From positions 119,322 to 183,321 of the forward strand of contig JAUMUO010000001.1 in assembly GCA_030530605.1 (NCBI GenBank): a stretch of 64,000 nucleotides of DNA, given 5' to 3'. The translations under genes and the position numbers were made by a program. Source of the DNA: Candidatus Saccharimonadota bacterium (GTDB lineage: Bacteria; Patescibacteriota; Saccharimonadia; Saccharimonadales; Saccharimonadaceae). Positions 18,194 through 26,420 of the stretch are shown piece by piece; the stretch's first letter is position 1; each line of letters starts with the position of its first letter. The notes beneath the pieces are model-generated. The model searched no databases. It was not told the origin of the DNA and was given only the letters and a program-made list of their open reading frames with translations.

Positions 18194-19120
18194 CTAAAGG
18201 AAGAAGAGTGGCTTATCGCCAAACATAGCCTCGTATTCCTTAATCACATCGGCTTTGCCAAAACCAGGAATTGAAATATTCTTTTTTGAAAGCTTGTCGT
18301 AATCGATTTGATTTAAGCGTTCCAAAACTTCTGGTGATTTTGCCTTAAAGAAAATCCACTGGGTGTGATGATCCATTTTATCAGGGTCGGTCTCCTTTAA
18401 TGTGTAATCCTTATAGCCTTGTCTAGGTATAGCAAAGTCCCACCCGTAAAGCTCTTTGTCGAAATACTTCTCAGCTTCTCTAGTGTTATTGTATTGCCAC
18501 ATATCAAAATCTTTGTGTTTAGTGATTGGGGAACTTCTCAACCTTAGGTCTTCGCCAAAATTGCGAGTAGTCCAAATCTGAAAACAACAACGAACGACAT
18601 ATGATTTGCCGTTAAATACAAAGGCGTCCGGAATTAGGGTTTTTTCAAAGACCAACCTTGCTTGTTTGACAAGTTTGTTCTGGGCAGAGTGCTTTTGAAA
18701 TTGAAGCGGCAAGATAAAAGCTACTGTTTCTGTATAATCTAATGCCTTATTAATAAAAGCTGCCGCCATACGAGCTCTGCGACCAAATGGAGGATTCCCA
18801 ATAACAACTACCGATTGCTTGTCTGGCAAATCGTCAGAAATATCGTCATTTAGAAAATCGTGTTTAATTACCTTTTTGTCATTTGGGTCAATATCGCAAG
18901 CATAATAGTCATTATAATTCTCTTTATCGAGTGCTCGTAGGAACGCTCCGCCACCAGCCGATGGCTCTAAGAAGCAGACCTTGCTCAAGTCATAGCCCGA
19001 ATTATTTTTAAGGGTATCTATCAAATCAGCAAGACACTCTTCCGCAATAGAGTCTTTAGTATAAAACTGGTCAAAATCTTTTTCTTGGTTTTTTTCAACA
19101 GAAGTAGAATCATCAGCCAT
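18194..19120 (-). CDS. DNA adenine methyltransferase of a restriction-modification system
   Basis: 308 aa. SAM-binding motif FLEPSAGGGAFLRAL (about 47-61) and catalytic NPPFGR (about 108-113), the N6-adenine or N4-cytosine type; the NPPF form is the common adenine type. The remainder carries the target-recognition part. Converges on the putative nuclease, ending 51 bases from its stop. GAGG lies upstream as ribosome-binding site, with TATAAT (complement of 19149-19154) as promoter. Protects host DNA from the paired nuclease. Confidence 0.85.
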   Translation of the reverse strand: MADDSTSVEKNQEKDFDQFYTKDSIAEECLADLIDTLKNNSGYDLSKVCFLEPSAGGGAFLRALDKENYNDYYACDIDPNDKKVIKHDFLNDDISDDLPDKQSVVVIGNPPFGRRARMAAAFINKALDYTETVAFILPLQFQKHSAQNKLVKQARLVFEKTLIPDAFVFNGKSYVVRCCFQIWTTRNFGEDLRLRSSPITKHKDFDMWQYNNTREAEKYFDKELYGWDFAIPRQGYKDYTLKETDPDKMDHHTQWIFFKAKSPEVLERLNQIDYDKLSKKNISIPGFGKADVIKEYEAMFGDKPLFFL

Positions 19121-19274
19121 AACAGTATTACCTCAATTAACTCTTTCAATTATATCACAAAATAAGCACTTTATTAATCCGTAATTCGCAGGTAATACTG
19201 CAAATCTTCACCTTTCTAATTATCAAGTACAAAATCGTGAAACTCGCTCCAAAAGATAGTCTGACATTCATAAT

Positions 19275-19406
19275 CTAAGAGTCGCACCTAAATACCTCCA
19301 TGAAATTACCTATCGAGCCGAAGTTTGCCTCTATCACTGACCTATACTCGGAATAATGCCTGATCACGTCTAAGTAGTCTTTCGCCTTTAGTCCAGCCTC
19401 AATCAT
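19275..19406 (-). pseudogene. C-terminal gene fragment next to an attachment site
   Basis: A 43-aa open frame (MIEAGLKAKDYLDVIRHYSE..., ending GNFMEVFRCDS) with protein-like composition. The open frame continues upstream to within a few bases of the attachment-site core at 19431 and then meets a stop, so it may be the tail of a gene cut by integration. Family not recognised. Confidence 0.35.
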
Positions 19407-19430
19407 TGCGAATCGGGATTCTATAAAATC

Positions 19431-19462
19431 TGGTGGGGCTCAATTAGCCAGGTTTTAACATT
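19431..19462. repeat. Attachment-site-like repeat, copy 1 (left border of array)
   Basis: Core TGGTGGGGC resembles the end of the tRNA gene at 21116 (complement of GCCCCCACCA). The right arm (AATTAGCCAGG, TTAACA at 19455-19460, TTGTATAG) matches copy 2 at the same offset of 24 bases from the core start. No left-arm TTAACAG boxes are found to its left, as expected for the outer border. Confidence 0.65.
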
Positions 19463-19509
19463 GTATAGGGAGAATATTTGACTTTTTGTCGGAAAAAACA
19501 TAAAAACTA

Positions 19510-19538
19510 TTGACTTTTTTTCTAAACTGTGCTATAAT
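19510..19538 (+). promoter_or_regulatory. Strong consensus promoter of the long RNA
   Basis: TTGACT (19510-19515), 17-base spacer, extended TGC-TATAAT (19533-19538). No open reading frame of useful length follows. Confidence 0.8.
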
Positions 19539-19544
19539 TAAAGC

Positions 19545-20098
19545 ATACTCCGAGTTATGGGGGACGAAGAGTCGCGTAACTTAAAAGAATGATTCTGATA
19601 CGTTTGTTTGTAAGAGGCGTTTTCTGATAATCATGCACTGATTATTGAAACTCGATACGATAACCTCAGTTGATCGTACGGCATAGCCGGATGGAATCCT
19701 GAAATCTATGCGTAGTCGAAAAGAAAACAAGTCTTAAGGCTGAACCGTAGCTCGTTAGACGAGTGCAACTTCTTATTGCTCCCGTCATAGCGGGAAATAT
19801 TAGAAGTCGTCTAAGCGGGAATGCTTGGCAAAACGAGAGGAATCTTTAGTGGTCTTAAACCATATTCTTTGTCGGTAGTGGTACTTTAAGTGAAAAAACA
19901 TTTTTGGATGAACGTATGACTATGATCATATCATCAGAAGAAAATGCGAAGATGTTTTATACTTGCCTATACAATCATTCAGATTGCAAAAGAGCTTTGC
20001 AGAGTAGTACTGCTCAATCTGGAAAAAAATAGAAAAAGATGAAATATCGTTTTCACCGCCCGAAAGGGTTCTCAGCCGCCAGTATACTGGCGGCATTT
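19545..20098 (+). ncRNA. Long structured non-coding RNA, about 550 nt, unassigned family
   Basis: A strong promoter (19510-19538) and a perfect GCCGCCAG-TATA-CTGGCGGC terminator (20075-20094) bracket about 550 bases without coding potential. Many helices are visible: GATAATCA/TGATTATT (19626-19647), CTTCT/AGAAG and TAGACGA/TCGTCTA with an inner CCCG/CGGG (19756-19815), TGGT/ACCA (19849-19862), and a three-way junction AGATT/AATCT enclosing GCAAA/TTTGC and GCAG/CTGC (19980-20020), plus CCC-GAAA-GGG (20059-20068). It lacks the acceptor pairing of tmRNA and RNase P signatures. Size and mobile context recall ROOL/GOLLD-type RNAs, but identity is unproven. Confidence 0.7.
20075..20098 (+). terminator. 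Intrinsic terminator of the long RNA
   Basis: Perfect 8-bp GC-rich stem with TATA loop followed by ATTTT. Confidence 0.85.
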
Positions 20099-20134
20099 TC
20101 TATGCGTAAATATTTTGACCAAATTGTTGGGGAT

Positions 20135-20310
20135 TTAACAGCTGAAATTATAGAGGTAAATTACAATTTTCGACACGTTTTTGTTATAAAAACGGCATAA
20201 AAATAGCCCTCTATTTTTCCGAGGGATTTAACAGATATTTACAGATTGCGGAATAGATAAAAATGATTTTATAAACCGTTTGGTGGGGGCGAATTGTTCA
20301 GGCATTAACA
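20135..20310. repeat. Attachment-site-like repeat, copy 2 (junction between cassettes)
   Basis: Core TGGTGGGGGC at 20281-20290. Left-arm TTAACAG boxes at 20135-20141 and 20228-20234 (146 and 53 bases before the core) match the boxes before the tRNA-end copy (149 and 54). Right-arm TTAACA at 20305-20310 is 24 bases into the site, as in copy 1. This is the arrangement expected for core and arm sites of a tyrosine recombinase. Confidence 0.7.
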
Positions 20311-20380
20311 CTGTATAGAGAAAACATGCAAGTAAGATTAAACTGCGACTATGATATAATGAAATAGAGGTTATTAGATA

Positions 20381-20926
20381 ATGATAAGAAAGGTATTGAC
20401 TACTCCTGATAAAAAATTACGCGACAAGAGCCGGGATCTGAAATCATCAGAGATTCAATCTAAAAAGATTGAGGATTTAGTAAATGATATTTATGAAACA
20501 ATAAAATCTGGGGAGTATGGTGTAGGCATGAGTGCTATACAGATTGGTGAGCCAGTCGCTATCAGTGTAGTTATGATACGCCCTACGCCGAATCGTCCGA
20601 ATTTAGAAAATTTTACTAAGGTTTATTATAACGCAAAGATTGAGAACGTATACGGCGAAAAAGAACCTATGTGGGAGGGTTGCTGTAGTGTATTGGACGA
20701 TGAGTCTAACCCAATTTACGCAAAAGTGCCACGATATAAAAGAATATGCGTAAGGTATTTAGATAGAGTCGGCAAAGAACATGAAGATGTAGTTGATGGT
20801 TTTTTGGCTCATGTTTTACAACATGAAATTGATCATATTAATGGCATCATATTTACAGATTTAGTTCCAAAGTCGGAAATCGTATCTCAGGATGAATATC
20901 GGCGTATATTAGGCATAAAAAAATAA
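20381..20926 (+). CDS. def: Peptide deformylase on a mobile cassette
   Basis: 181 aa with all three family motifs: GVGMSAIQIG (47-56, consensus GxGxAAxQxG), EGCCS (99-103, metal ligand C101) and HEIDH (148-152, two His ligands and catalytic Glu). Removes the formyl group from N-terminal Met of new proteins. It is the only gene of a cassette of about 835 bp between two attachment-like sites. The promoter TATAAT at 20352 precedes it. It may be an extra copy in addition to a core def gene elsewhere, as seen in some phages. Confidence 0.88.
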   Translation: MIRKVLTTPDKKLRDKSRDLKSSEIQSKKIEDLVNDIYETIKSGEYGVGMSAIQIGEPVAISVVMIRPTPNRPNLENFTKVYYNAKIENVYGEKEPMWEGCCSVLDDESNPIYAKVPRYKRICVRYLDRVGKEHEDVVDGFLAHVLQHEIDHINGIIFTDLVPKSEIVSQDEYRRILGIKK

Positions 20927-20966
20927 TATATATTGAGATTTAAAGCGATCAAAGTTGTTTAGGGTA

Positions 20967-21125
20967 TTAACAGATGAATTTATAGGGGTAAAAATGTGCT
21001 TCCAAAGCACATTTTTCGTGCAAAATCAATGCAAAATAGCATACTAGGAATTAGAGGGTACTTAACAGAATTTTACTACTAAAAAATCGGCGAAAAAGCC
21101 GACTTAGATAAAACCTGGTGGGGGC
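20967..21125. repeat. Attachment-site-like repeat, copy 3, at the tRNA 3' end
   Basis: Core TGGTGGGGGC at 21116-21125 is the 3' end of the tRNA gene (CCA included) on the minus strand. TTAACAG boxes at 20967-20973 and 21062-21068 precede it with the same spacing as in copy 2. Short hairpins lie between the boxes (GTGCTTCC-AAAGCAC; GTCGGC repeats at 21088-21102). Confidence 0.7.
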
Positions 21126-21191
21126 AGCTGGGTTCGAACCAGCGACCAATCGGTTATGAGCCGACTGCTCTAACCACTGAGCTATGCCCCC
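21116..21191 (-). tRNA. tRNA-Ile2 (CAT anticodon, probable lysidine-modified)
   Basis: 76 nt with encoded CCA. Acceptor GGGGGCA/TGCCCCC, anticodon loop CTCATAA (anticodon CAT), T-loop TTCGAAC. The AGTGGTTAGAGCAG and GGTCGCTGGTTC blocks resemble bacterial tRNA-Ile2 more than elongator tRNA-Met; lysidine modification would be needed. Its 3' end is the target of the cassette array. Confidence 0.9.
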
Positions 21192-21255
21192 GCCTTTTTT
21201 ATTCTACCATCCCTCCCCCTAAAAGTAAAACGAATATGCTATAATAGTTATGTCT

Positions 21256-21675
21256 ATGAAAGACAAAATCAGGAAAGCTAAATATAATCTGAAACACGAT
21301 TTTCCGCTGGACCGGTTTTTGTTTGCTGTGGCTCTGCTTTTCTTTTTCGCCTGCGTTTGGGGAACGATCTCATCTGTTACTAGAAACTGGGAGCTAGAGC
21401 AGCGCCTTGCCTCCCGCCGCAAGGAACTTGAACTAACTAAACTTGAAGTAGAAAGTGCTAAACTTGAAAATGAATATCTTGCCTCCGAAGAATATCAAGA
21501 GCTCTCCGCTCGTGCCAAACAGAATAAATCTCTAGAAGGCGAAACTCTAGTTTATCTTCCAAAAAACACTGAGCGTGCCAAAACCAAGCATAAAGATAAT
21601 ATCGTAGCAGTAGAGACCGAAGAAGATACTCGCACCAATTTTGAAAAGTGGATGTCTTTCCTTTTCGGGGTTTAA
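21256..21675 (+). CDS. FtsB/DivIC-like septum protein
   Basis: About 139 aa. TATAAT at 21240-21245 is so close that the first ATG (21250) would sit before the expected transcription start, so I prefer the second ATG at 21256. A TM segment (about 23-42) is followed by a coiled coil (RQLAS...LELTKLEVESAKLENEYL) and the FtsB-type end SAKQNKSLEGETLVYLP-like stretch (Y-x-P after a Gly-Glu). FtsB/DivIC helps assemble the division site. An acidic C-terminal extension is present. Confidence 0.7.
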   Translation: MKDKIRKAKYNLKHDFPLDRFLFAVALLFFFACVWGTISSVTRNWELEQRLASRRKELELTKLEVESAKLENEYLASEEYQELSARAKQNKSLEGETLVYLPKNTERAKTKHKDNIVAVETEEDTRTNFEKWMSFLFGV

Positions 21676-21702
21676 ATCTTGCCAGATTTAAGCCGCTTAT
21701 GA

Positions 21703-21708
21703 TATAAT
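21703..21708 (+). promoter_or_regulatory. -10 element, start of the pilin operon (leaderless)
   Basis: TATAAT ends seven bases before ATG 21716. The six following genes overlap or nearly touch, so this is likely the operon promoter. Confidence 0.6.
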
Positions 21709-21715
21709 AGACAGT

Positions 21716-22336
21716 ATGAAGGAAGGTGCGGTAAAGAAAGATTATACCGTCCCTGCCCTGTTTATCACGGCAGTGACTCTGGTTTTTGTATTTTTAGTTG
21801 TCAATTTGATTTTCGGCGGTAAAAAATATCCATCTATAAAAGATGGCGCCACTACTTCTCAGGTTGAAGAATATGCTTACAAACTTCTTGAGAAAGATGA
21901 TGGTACTAATAATCTCGGGTACAACGAAGCCGTTGCTTATTATGTTTCCCAAATCGCCGCCTCAAATGACAAAGAACAGAAATTCAATCTTATGCTTGAC
22001 TTCGCGATTTTCTATGGCAAAACCGGCGATCCATCTTCTGGCCTCCAGGTTCTCGGCGATGTAGATGAAAACATCCCACCTGATGCAAAGTACTATCTTT
22101 ATACGACTTACATTTATCTTTATGAGCGCCTAAATGATGACGCAATGGCTACCGAATATCGCCAAAAAATTGTTGATGAGAAAATTGCTGATTATTTCGC
22201 CGGACTTGATAACGGTACTATCGCGCCGGAAGATTTCAAAACGGAGGAGCCTGTCGAGGAAGAACCTGAAGTAGAACCCGAGAAAGAGTCTGAGCCCGTT
22301 GTCCTTGAAAGTCTTTTTAACGTCGAGGGTCTTTGA
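21716..22336 (+). CDS. Single-span membrane protein with TPR-like domain, pilin operon
   Basis: 206 aa. TM segment at about 13-35, helical repeat-like region (about 50-165: NEAVAYYVSQIAAS, FAIFYGKTGDPSSGLQVL, AKYYLYTTYIYLYERL), then a Glu/Pro/Val-rich tail. Its stop overlaps the next start (TGATG type). Location at the head of the pilin operon suggests a scaffold role like PilN/PilO or a Tgl/PilF-type helper, but this is inference. Confidence 0.65.
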   Translation: MKEGAVKKDYTVPALFITAVTLVFVFLVVNLIFGGKKYPSIKDGATTSQVEEYAYKLLEKDDGTNNLGYNEAVAYYVSQIAASNDKEQKFNLMLDFAIFYGKTGDPSSGLQVLGDVDENIPPDAKYYLYTTYIYLYERLNDDAMATEYRQKIVDEKIADYFAGLDNGTIAPEDFKTEEPVEEEPEVEPEKESEPVVLESLFNVEGL

Positions 22337-23463
22337 TGGAAAAAGTGAAATCTGGTTTCACCCTTCTTGAAGTAGTACTAGTTGTGGCGATTTCGACCTT
22401 GCTCTTCATGAGTGTCGTTATTGGTATTGGTAGCCGTATCGCCACTGGCCGCTATGAAACTGCCAGCACCGAAATCGCCGACTACCTCCGCGATGTTTAT
22501 ACGGTTGCTCTGAACACTGAAAATGCCAGGGAAGGGATTGAGGGTGCCAGGGAATATTGCACGATTTACGGCGCTACGAATTTGAGCGAAACTGCCACTC
22601 CTAAAACCGGCAAGCAACTTTTTACAAATAACACTGTCAACAGTAGTAATGTGACGGCGGAGGACGTCGAGCCTGGTCGTACTAACTGTGCGATTTACGG
22701 GAAAGCGCTTTATTTCGGTGCCAAAGATGGCAAGGTCCACGTTTTCGATGTGGTAGGTGATGTTGTGACTAACGACCTTAAAAAAATGATAGTCGACGGT
22801 AAAGAAGTAGAAACCACCGAGCTAAAACAAATTGAAAATAAGGAGGATATTTTAGATCAGCTTGAAGAAGTTCGTGCCGATATTTTTGCCGCTATTCCGG
22901 ATTTGAATAATAACATCAACAACTTCAATGCAACTATGGCATGCAAACTTTCCCCGGCCGCTGCGCAAACTACTTATGAACCAAACTGGGGAGCGCTTTT
23001 TAAAACCGCCAATTTTGGGGGTAATACCTCTAGAAATTCCGGCGATGATTTTGTAGGCATGGTAATGATTGTCCGCTCCCCAGCCTCTGGGAATGTCCAC
23101 ACCTTCTTCTATGAAAGCCCTAGCTCAACTAGTGCTGATGACTGGCAATTTATTGAAGATTTTGATGATAACAGCAGTAACAACGTCGGGTGTGGTGAGC
23201 TTAGTAAAGATTCATTAGAGTATAAAGACCTAGTTAAAAAGTATTCCCCAGTTCAATTGATTAGAGACCAAAAACAAAGAGAAAAAGATAATCCTGATAC
23301 TGTCCCAGAAAATACTGGTTTTTGTATCGGCTCGGACGATTTCTATGTTTCAATTTCTAATCTGAAAAAGTATGTCGAATTTATTCCTGGTGGTCAAAAC
23401 GCCTCGGCCGTGAAACTAAATGAAAGTACTGACAAAGAGGGAGGAAACCCATGTCACGGCTAA
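22336..23463 (+). CDS. Type IV pilin-like protein
   Basis: 375 aa from the ATG overlapping the previous stop. Class III prepilin signal: SGFTLLEVVLVVAIS with cleavage expected after Gly and Glu at +5, followed by a hydrophobic helix. The long C-terminal domain (about 330 residues) has several Cys (EYCTIYG, TNCAIYG, MACKLS, VGCGEL) that could form disulfides. Much larger than a typical major pilin (about 150 aa), so probably a minor or tip pilin. Confidence 0.85.
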   Translation: MEKVKSGFTLLEVVLVVAISTLLFMSVVIGIGSRIATGRYETASTEIADYLRDVYTVALNTENAREGIEGAREYCTIYGATNLSETATPKTGKQLFTNNTVNSSNVTAEDVEPGRTNCAIYGKALYFGAKDGKVHVFDVVGDVVTNDLKKMIVDGKEVETTELKQIENKEDILDQLEEVRADIFAAIPDLNNNINNFNATMACKLSPAAAQTTYEPNWGALFKTANFGGNTSRNSGDDFVGMVMIVRSPASGNVHTFFYESPSSTSADDWQFIEDFDDNSSNNVGCGELSKDSLEYKDLVKKYSPVQLIRDQKQREKDNPDTVPENTGFCIGSDDFYVSISNLKKYVEFIPGGQNASAVKLNESTDKEGGNPCHG

Positions 23464-24206
23464 AGTCTAAAAAAGGGGATACTTTGATAGAAGTGGTGCT
23501 TTCCTTTGTGATGTTTAGCTTGGTCGCAACAATTTCGCTTGCCGTTATGCACGCCGGCATCTCCGGGGCGGAAGCATCTATTGAGCTTACCCTTGCCCGT
23601 GTTGAAATCGATGCCCAATCCGAGGCTATGCGCTTCATCCAAGAGTCTTACTCTAATGACCGTGCGTACCCGAATCTTTGGCGTGCCATCACTAATACAG
23701 CACTAAATGAAGATTATGGAAAAATCCCAGAACTTTCTAGAAACAACTGCAGTAAGCTTTACGATGATTTCAGCGTCGACCCGACTATAGTGGACTTCAA
23801 CGCCTTTGTGCTTAACTCTCGCCAGATTAACGATGGAGTTGATCCGGTCAGGGATGATTATTATGGCAATACTTTTATTAGTACTAAGGAACCAGGGCAG
23901 ACGGATAAGTTCTCTGAATCTTCTCTAAGTCCAAGAATAATTTATACCACCAAAAGTAGTGTTTCCGAGGACGAAGAAACCACAGATGATAACCTGATGT
24001 CAGACGAGTCATATATTTACATCTACCGCGCTGAAGGGATTTACGATTTTCTAGTCAAAGATACCAAAGAATCTGAGCCTAATAAAAAACTCAGCCACTA
24101 TGATTTCTACGTTTATACCTGCTGGCTTCCGCCCGGTGCCGAACACCCCACTACCATCGGCACAGTCACGCGGCTTTATAACCCGGAGTACTTAAATGCG
24201 CAGTAA
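23451..24206 (+). CDS. Type IV pilin-like protein (PilV/GspI class)
   Basis: 251 aa; starts 13 bases inside the previous gene. Prepilin signal KKGDTLIEVVLSFVMFSL: Gly cleavage site, Glu at +5, but Asp instead of Phe at +1, an unusual variant. Cys pair (NNCSKL, YTCWLP). Probable minor pilin in the same assembly as its neighbours. Confidence 0.8.
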   Translation: MSRLKSKKGDTLIEVVLSFVMFSLVATISLAVMHAGISGAEASIELTLARVEIDAQSEAMRFIQESYSNDRAYPNLWRAITNTALNEDYGKIPELSRNNCSKLYDDFSVDPTIVDFNAFVLNSRQINDGVDPVRDDYYGNTFISTKEPGQTDKFSESSLSPRIIYTTKSSVSEDEETTDDNLMSDESYIYIYRAEGIYDFLVKDTKESEPNKKLSHYDFYVYTCWLPPGAEHPTTIGTVTRLYNPEYLNAQ

Positions 24207-25089
24207 GTCCGGCTTTACAATTCTAGAAACTGCCCTCGCCATGGCTTTCATCTCCTTCTTGATGCTTGCCATCGGTTTTGCAGTAATCCAGATCTCTAAC
24301 ATTTATCAAAAGGGGATCACTATTAAAGTCCTCAATAACAATGGTCGCGAACTCGTGGATGAATTCTCTCGTACTATCCTTGCTAGTAAATACGACAAAG
24401 TTGAAGATAGTGAAGACTCGCACTTTGACTATACCTTTACTGAGGTTAGAGAAGAATTATACGGCGTCGGTACAAGAGGAGAAAACGATGGTACAGGTGA
24501 GGAGAAATTACAGCTTCATGGTGCCTTTTGCCTCGGGAACTACAGTTATATTTGGAATACTGGCTATGCCTTGGATCTTCCTGATTCCGGGGGTGATTCT
24601 ACCCAGATTCCCGTTGATGGCGGGCAAAAAGAATATAGCACCAAAAAAGCTTATCTTATAGTTGGTGAAGATGATCCTAATACTCCCGAAAATGAAACCG
24701 AAACTAAAATCAATTTTCGGCTTGCTCGAGTGCCCGACTCTGGGCGTGAAGTTTGCCGCAGCAACGCCAAAAATAAGGAAGATAATAAGCCGAACGAATA
24801 TGTCGTCACTAAAACCAAAGCGAATAATTACGTCGAAATCCTTTCTGAATCTGAGAACCAATTAGTACTTTACGATTTGACCGTCTTTGAACCGATTTAT
24901 CATCCTGGCACCGGCCATGCCCTCTACTCTGCTAGTTTCATTCTTGGTACCGCCGATGGCGGCATCGACATCACGGTCCCGGGTAACTTCTGTACTGATA
25001 AACCAGAAAATCTAAAAACCGACTTTAATTACTGCTCGATCAATAAATTTAATTTCGCCGCTCGCGCGACTGGAGGACTTGCGATATGA
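24196..25089 (+). CDS. Type IV pilin-like protein (PilW/GspJ class)
   Basis: 297 aa; overlaps the previous gene by 11 bases. Prepilin signal KSGFTILETALAMAFIS, then a hydrophobic helix and a Cys-containing C-terminal domain (GAFCLGN, EVCRSN, GNFCTD, FNYCSI). Order of small pilins before a PilX-like protein matches minor pilin operons of type IV pili. Confidence 0.83.
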   Translation: MRSKSGFTILETALAMAFISFLMLAIGFAVIQISNIYQKGITIKVLNNNGRELVDEFSRTILASKYDKVEDSEDSHFDYTFTEVREELYGVGTRGENDGTGEEKLQLHGAFCLGNYSYIWNTGYALDLPDSGGDSTQIPVDGGQKEYSTKKAYLIVGEDDPNTPENETETKINFRLARVPDSGREVCRSNAKNKEDNKPNEYVVTKTKANNYVEILSESENQLVLYDLTVFEPIYHPGTGHALYSASFILGTADGGIDITVPGNFCTDKPENLKTDFNYCSINKFNFAARATGGLAI

Positions 25090-26417
25090 AAACTAAAAAA
25101 GGTATGGCTTCACTTTATCTTGTAGCTTTTACAACGCTGCTGCTCGGCATCGTTACAATGAGTTTTGCCAGGGTGATGATTAGCGAGAAAAGAGAAGCTT
25201 CGAACAGCGATCTTTCTCAGTCCGCTTTTGACTCTGCCCTCGCCGGGATTGAAGATGCTAAGACGGCAATTATCATGTACGAGATCTGCTTAAATAAGAC
25301 CGACGATGATTCGGTCGGTAGTAATAATGTAAAATGTGGTGATGTCAAAACATGGATGACTAATAGTTTTAAAACAGGCTACTGTGATGCAGTTAAAAAG
25401 ATTTTGAATAATGATCCAGGTGCCACTGGAGAAGTTGAAATCTCGGAGAAGCTCAATCAGGCCTACACATGCGTCCCTATCGCTAATGATGCCCCGACTT
25501 ACCGTTCAGTTCTAAATGAAGATACTCGTTCCCGCGTCATTCCCGCCAAAATCGAGAAAGCTGCAGACGGAAGTAGTCAATACGATAAAGTTGTCGGTAT
25601 TGAACTCCAATGGTTTACACCAGAATCTAATGCGGATGCTCAAGAGAATGTAAGATATATGATTGCTGATGCTACCGCCGCCAATCCTATCCCGCTATTG
25701 TCTAAGGAAGCCGCAATGGATAATATCGACGGTAAAGCCGCACCGATCCTAACTTTCGAACTTTTCCAGACCGATAGCAGTTTCACTATGGCCGAGCTTG
25801 ATCTAAACAATGAGAATAACACTGGCACCGACCATGCTATGATTATGCTTTACCCTAATGATACTAAAGCCAATGGCGAAAAAGGCACCTTCGTTTCCGC
25901 CCAAAATTTGTTAGATGCTTCTAACAAAAGCAATCAAGCCGCCCTTAACGCCTCTCTTAATTATGGCGATAGCGTCGTCCCGAAGATAGTTTCTTGCGGC
26001 TATAGGAATAGTGGTGAAGCCCGTTGCCGTGCTACCATCCAGTTCCCGGACCCTTATAACGGCGGGACTCGTGCTGAGCAGACTTTCCTGTTCCGCGTTT
26101 CGCTTCCGTATGGTTCCCCTCAGACCGATTTTAGTATTAAACCATGTTTGGAAATAACTGGTGAGGAATGCACTAAGTATGCTAATTTCACCGGGGCTCA
26201 ATATATCGTCGATTCCACCGGTCGTGCCAGTACACTCTATCGCCGTATTATCGCCCGTATTGAAACCGCACCGAAATTCATCTTCCCAGAGTACGCTATC
26301 CAGGTCTCCGGTAATAATTCCACCGTCGAAAAGAATTTCTGGGTCACTGAAAATTGTTGGTCCACTGATGGCAAGGGTAATTCCACCACTTGCGCAAACA
26401 ACGGAGATACAAACTAG
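25086..26417 (+). CDS. PilX/GspK-like minor pilin-type protein
   Basis: 443 aa; ATGA overlap with the previous gene. N-terminus MKTKKGMASLYLVAFTTLLLGI resembles PilX-type proteins that keep a Gly before the helix but lack the +5 Glu, followed by AFDSALAGIEDAKTAI typical of the helix continuation. The C-terminal domain is large with several Cys. GspK-like proteins lack the +5 Glu and cap the pseudopilus tip; the same may apply here. Confidence 0.75.
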   Translation: MKTKKGMASLYLVAFTTLLLGIVTMSFARVMISEKREASNSDLSQSAFDSALAGIEDAKTAIIMYEICLNKTDDDSVGSNNVKCGDVKTWMTNSFKTGYCDAVKKILNNDPGATGEVEISEKLNQAYTCVPIANDAPTYRSVLNEDTRSRVIPAKIEKAADGSSQYDKVVGIELQWFTPESNADAQENVRYMIADATAANPIPLLSKEAAMDNIDGKAAPILTFELFQTDSSFTMAELDLNNENNTGTDHAMIMLYPNDTKANGEKGTFVSAQNLLDASNKSNQAALNASLNYGDSVVPKIVSCGYRNSGEARCRATIQFPDPYNGGTRAEQTFLFRVSLPYGSPQTDFSIKPCLEITGEECTKYANFTGAQYIVDSTGRASTLYRRIIARIETAPKFIFPEYAIQVSGNNSTVEKNFWVTENCWSTDGKGNSTTCANNGDTN

Positions 26418-26420
26418 ACT

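Noticed and set aside
19545-20098. tmRNA or RNase P RNA identity for the long RNA
   Set aside because: The 5' GGGGGAC stretch suggested tmRNA, but there is no matching acceptor strand, T-arm or tag frame, and it ends in an ordinary terminator. The conserved RNase P blocks are also absent.
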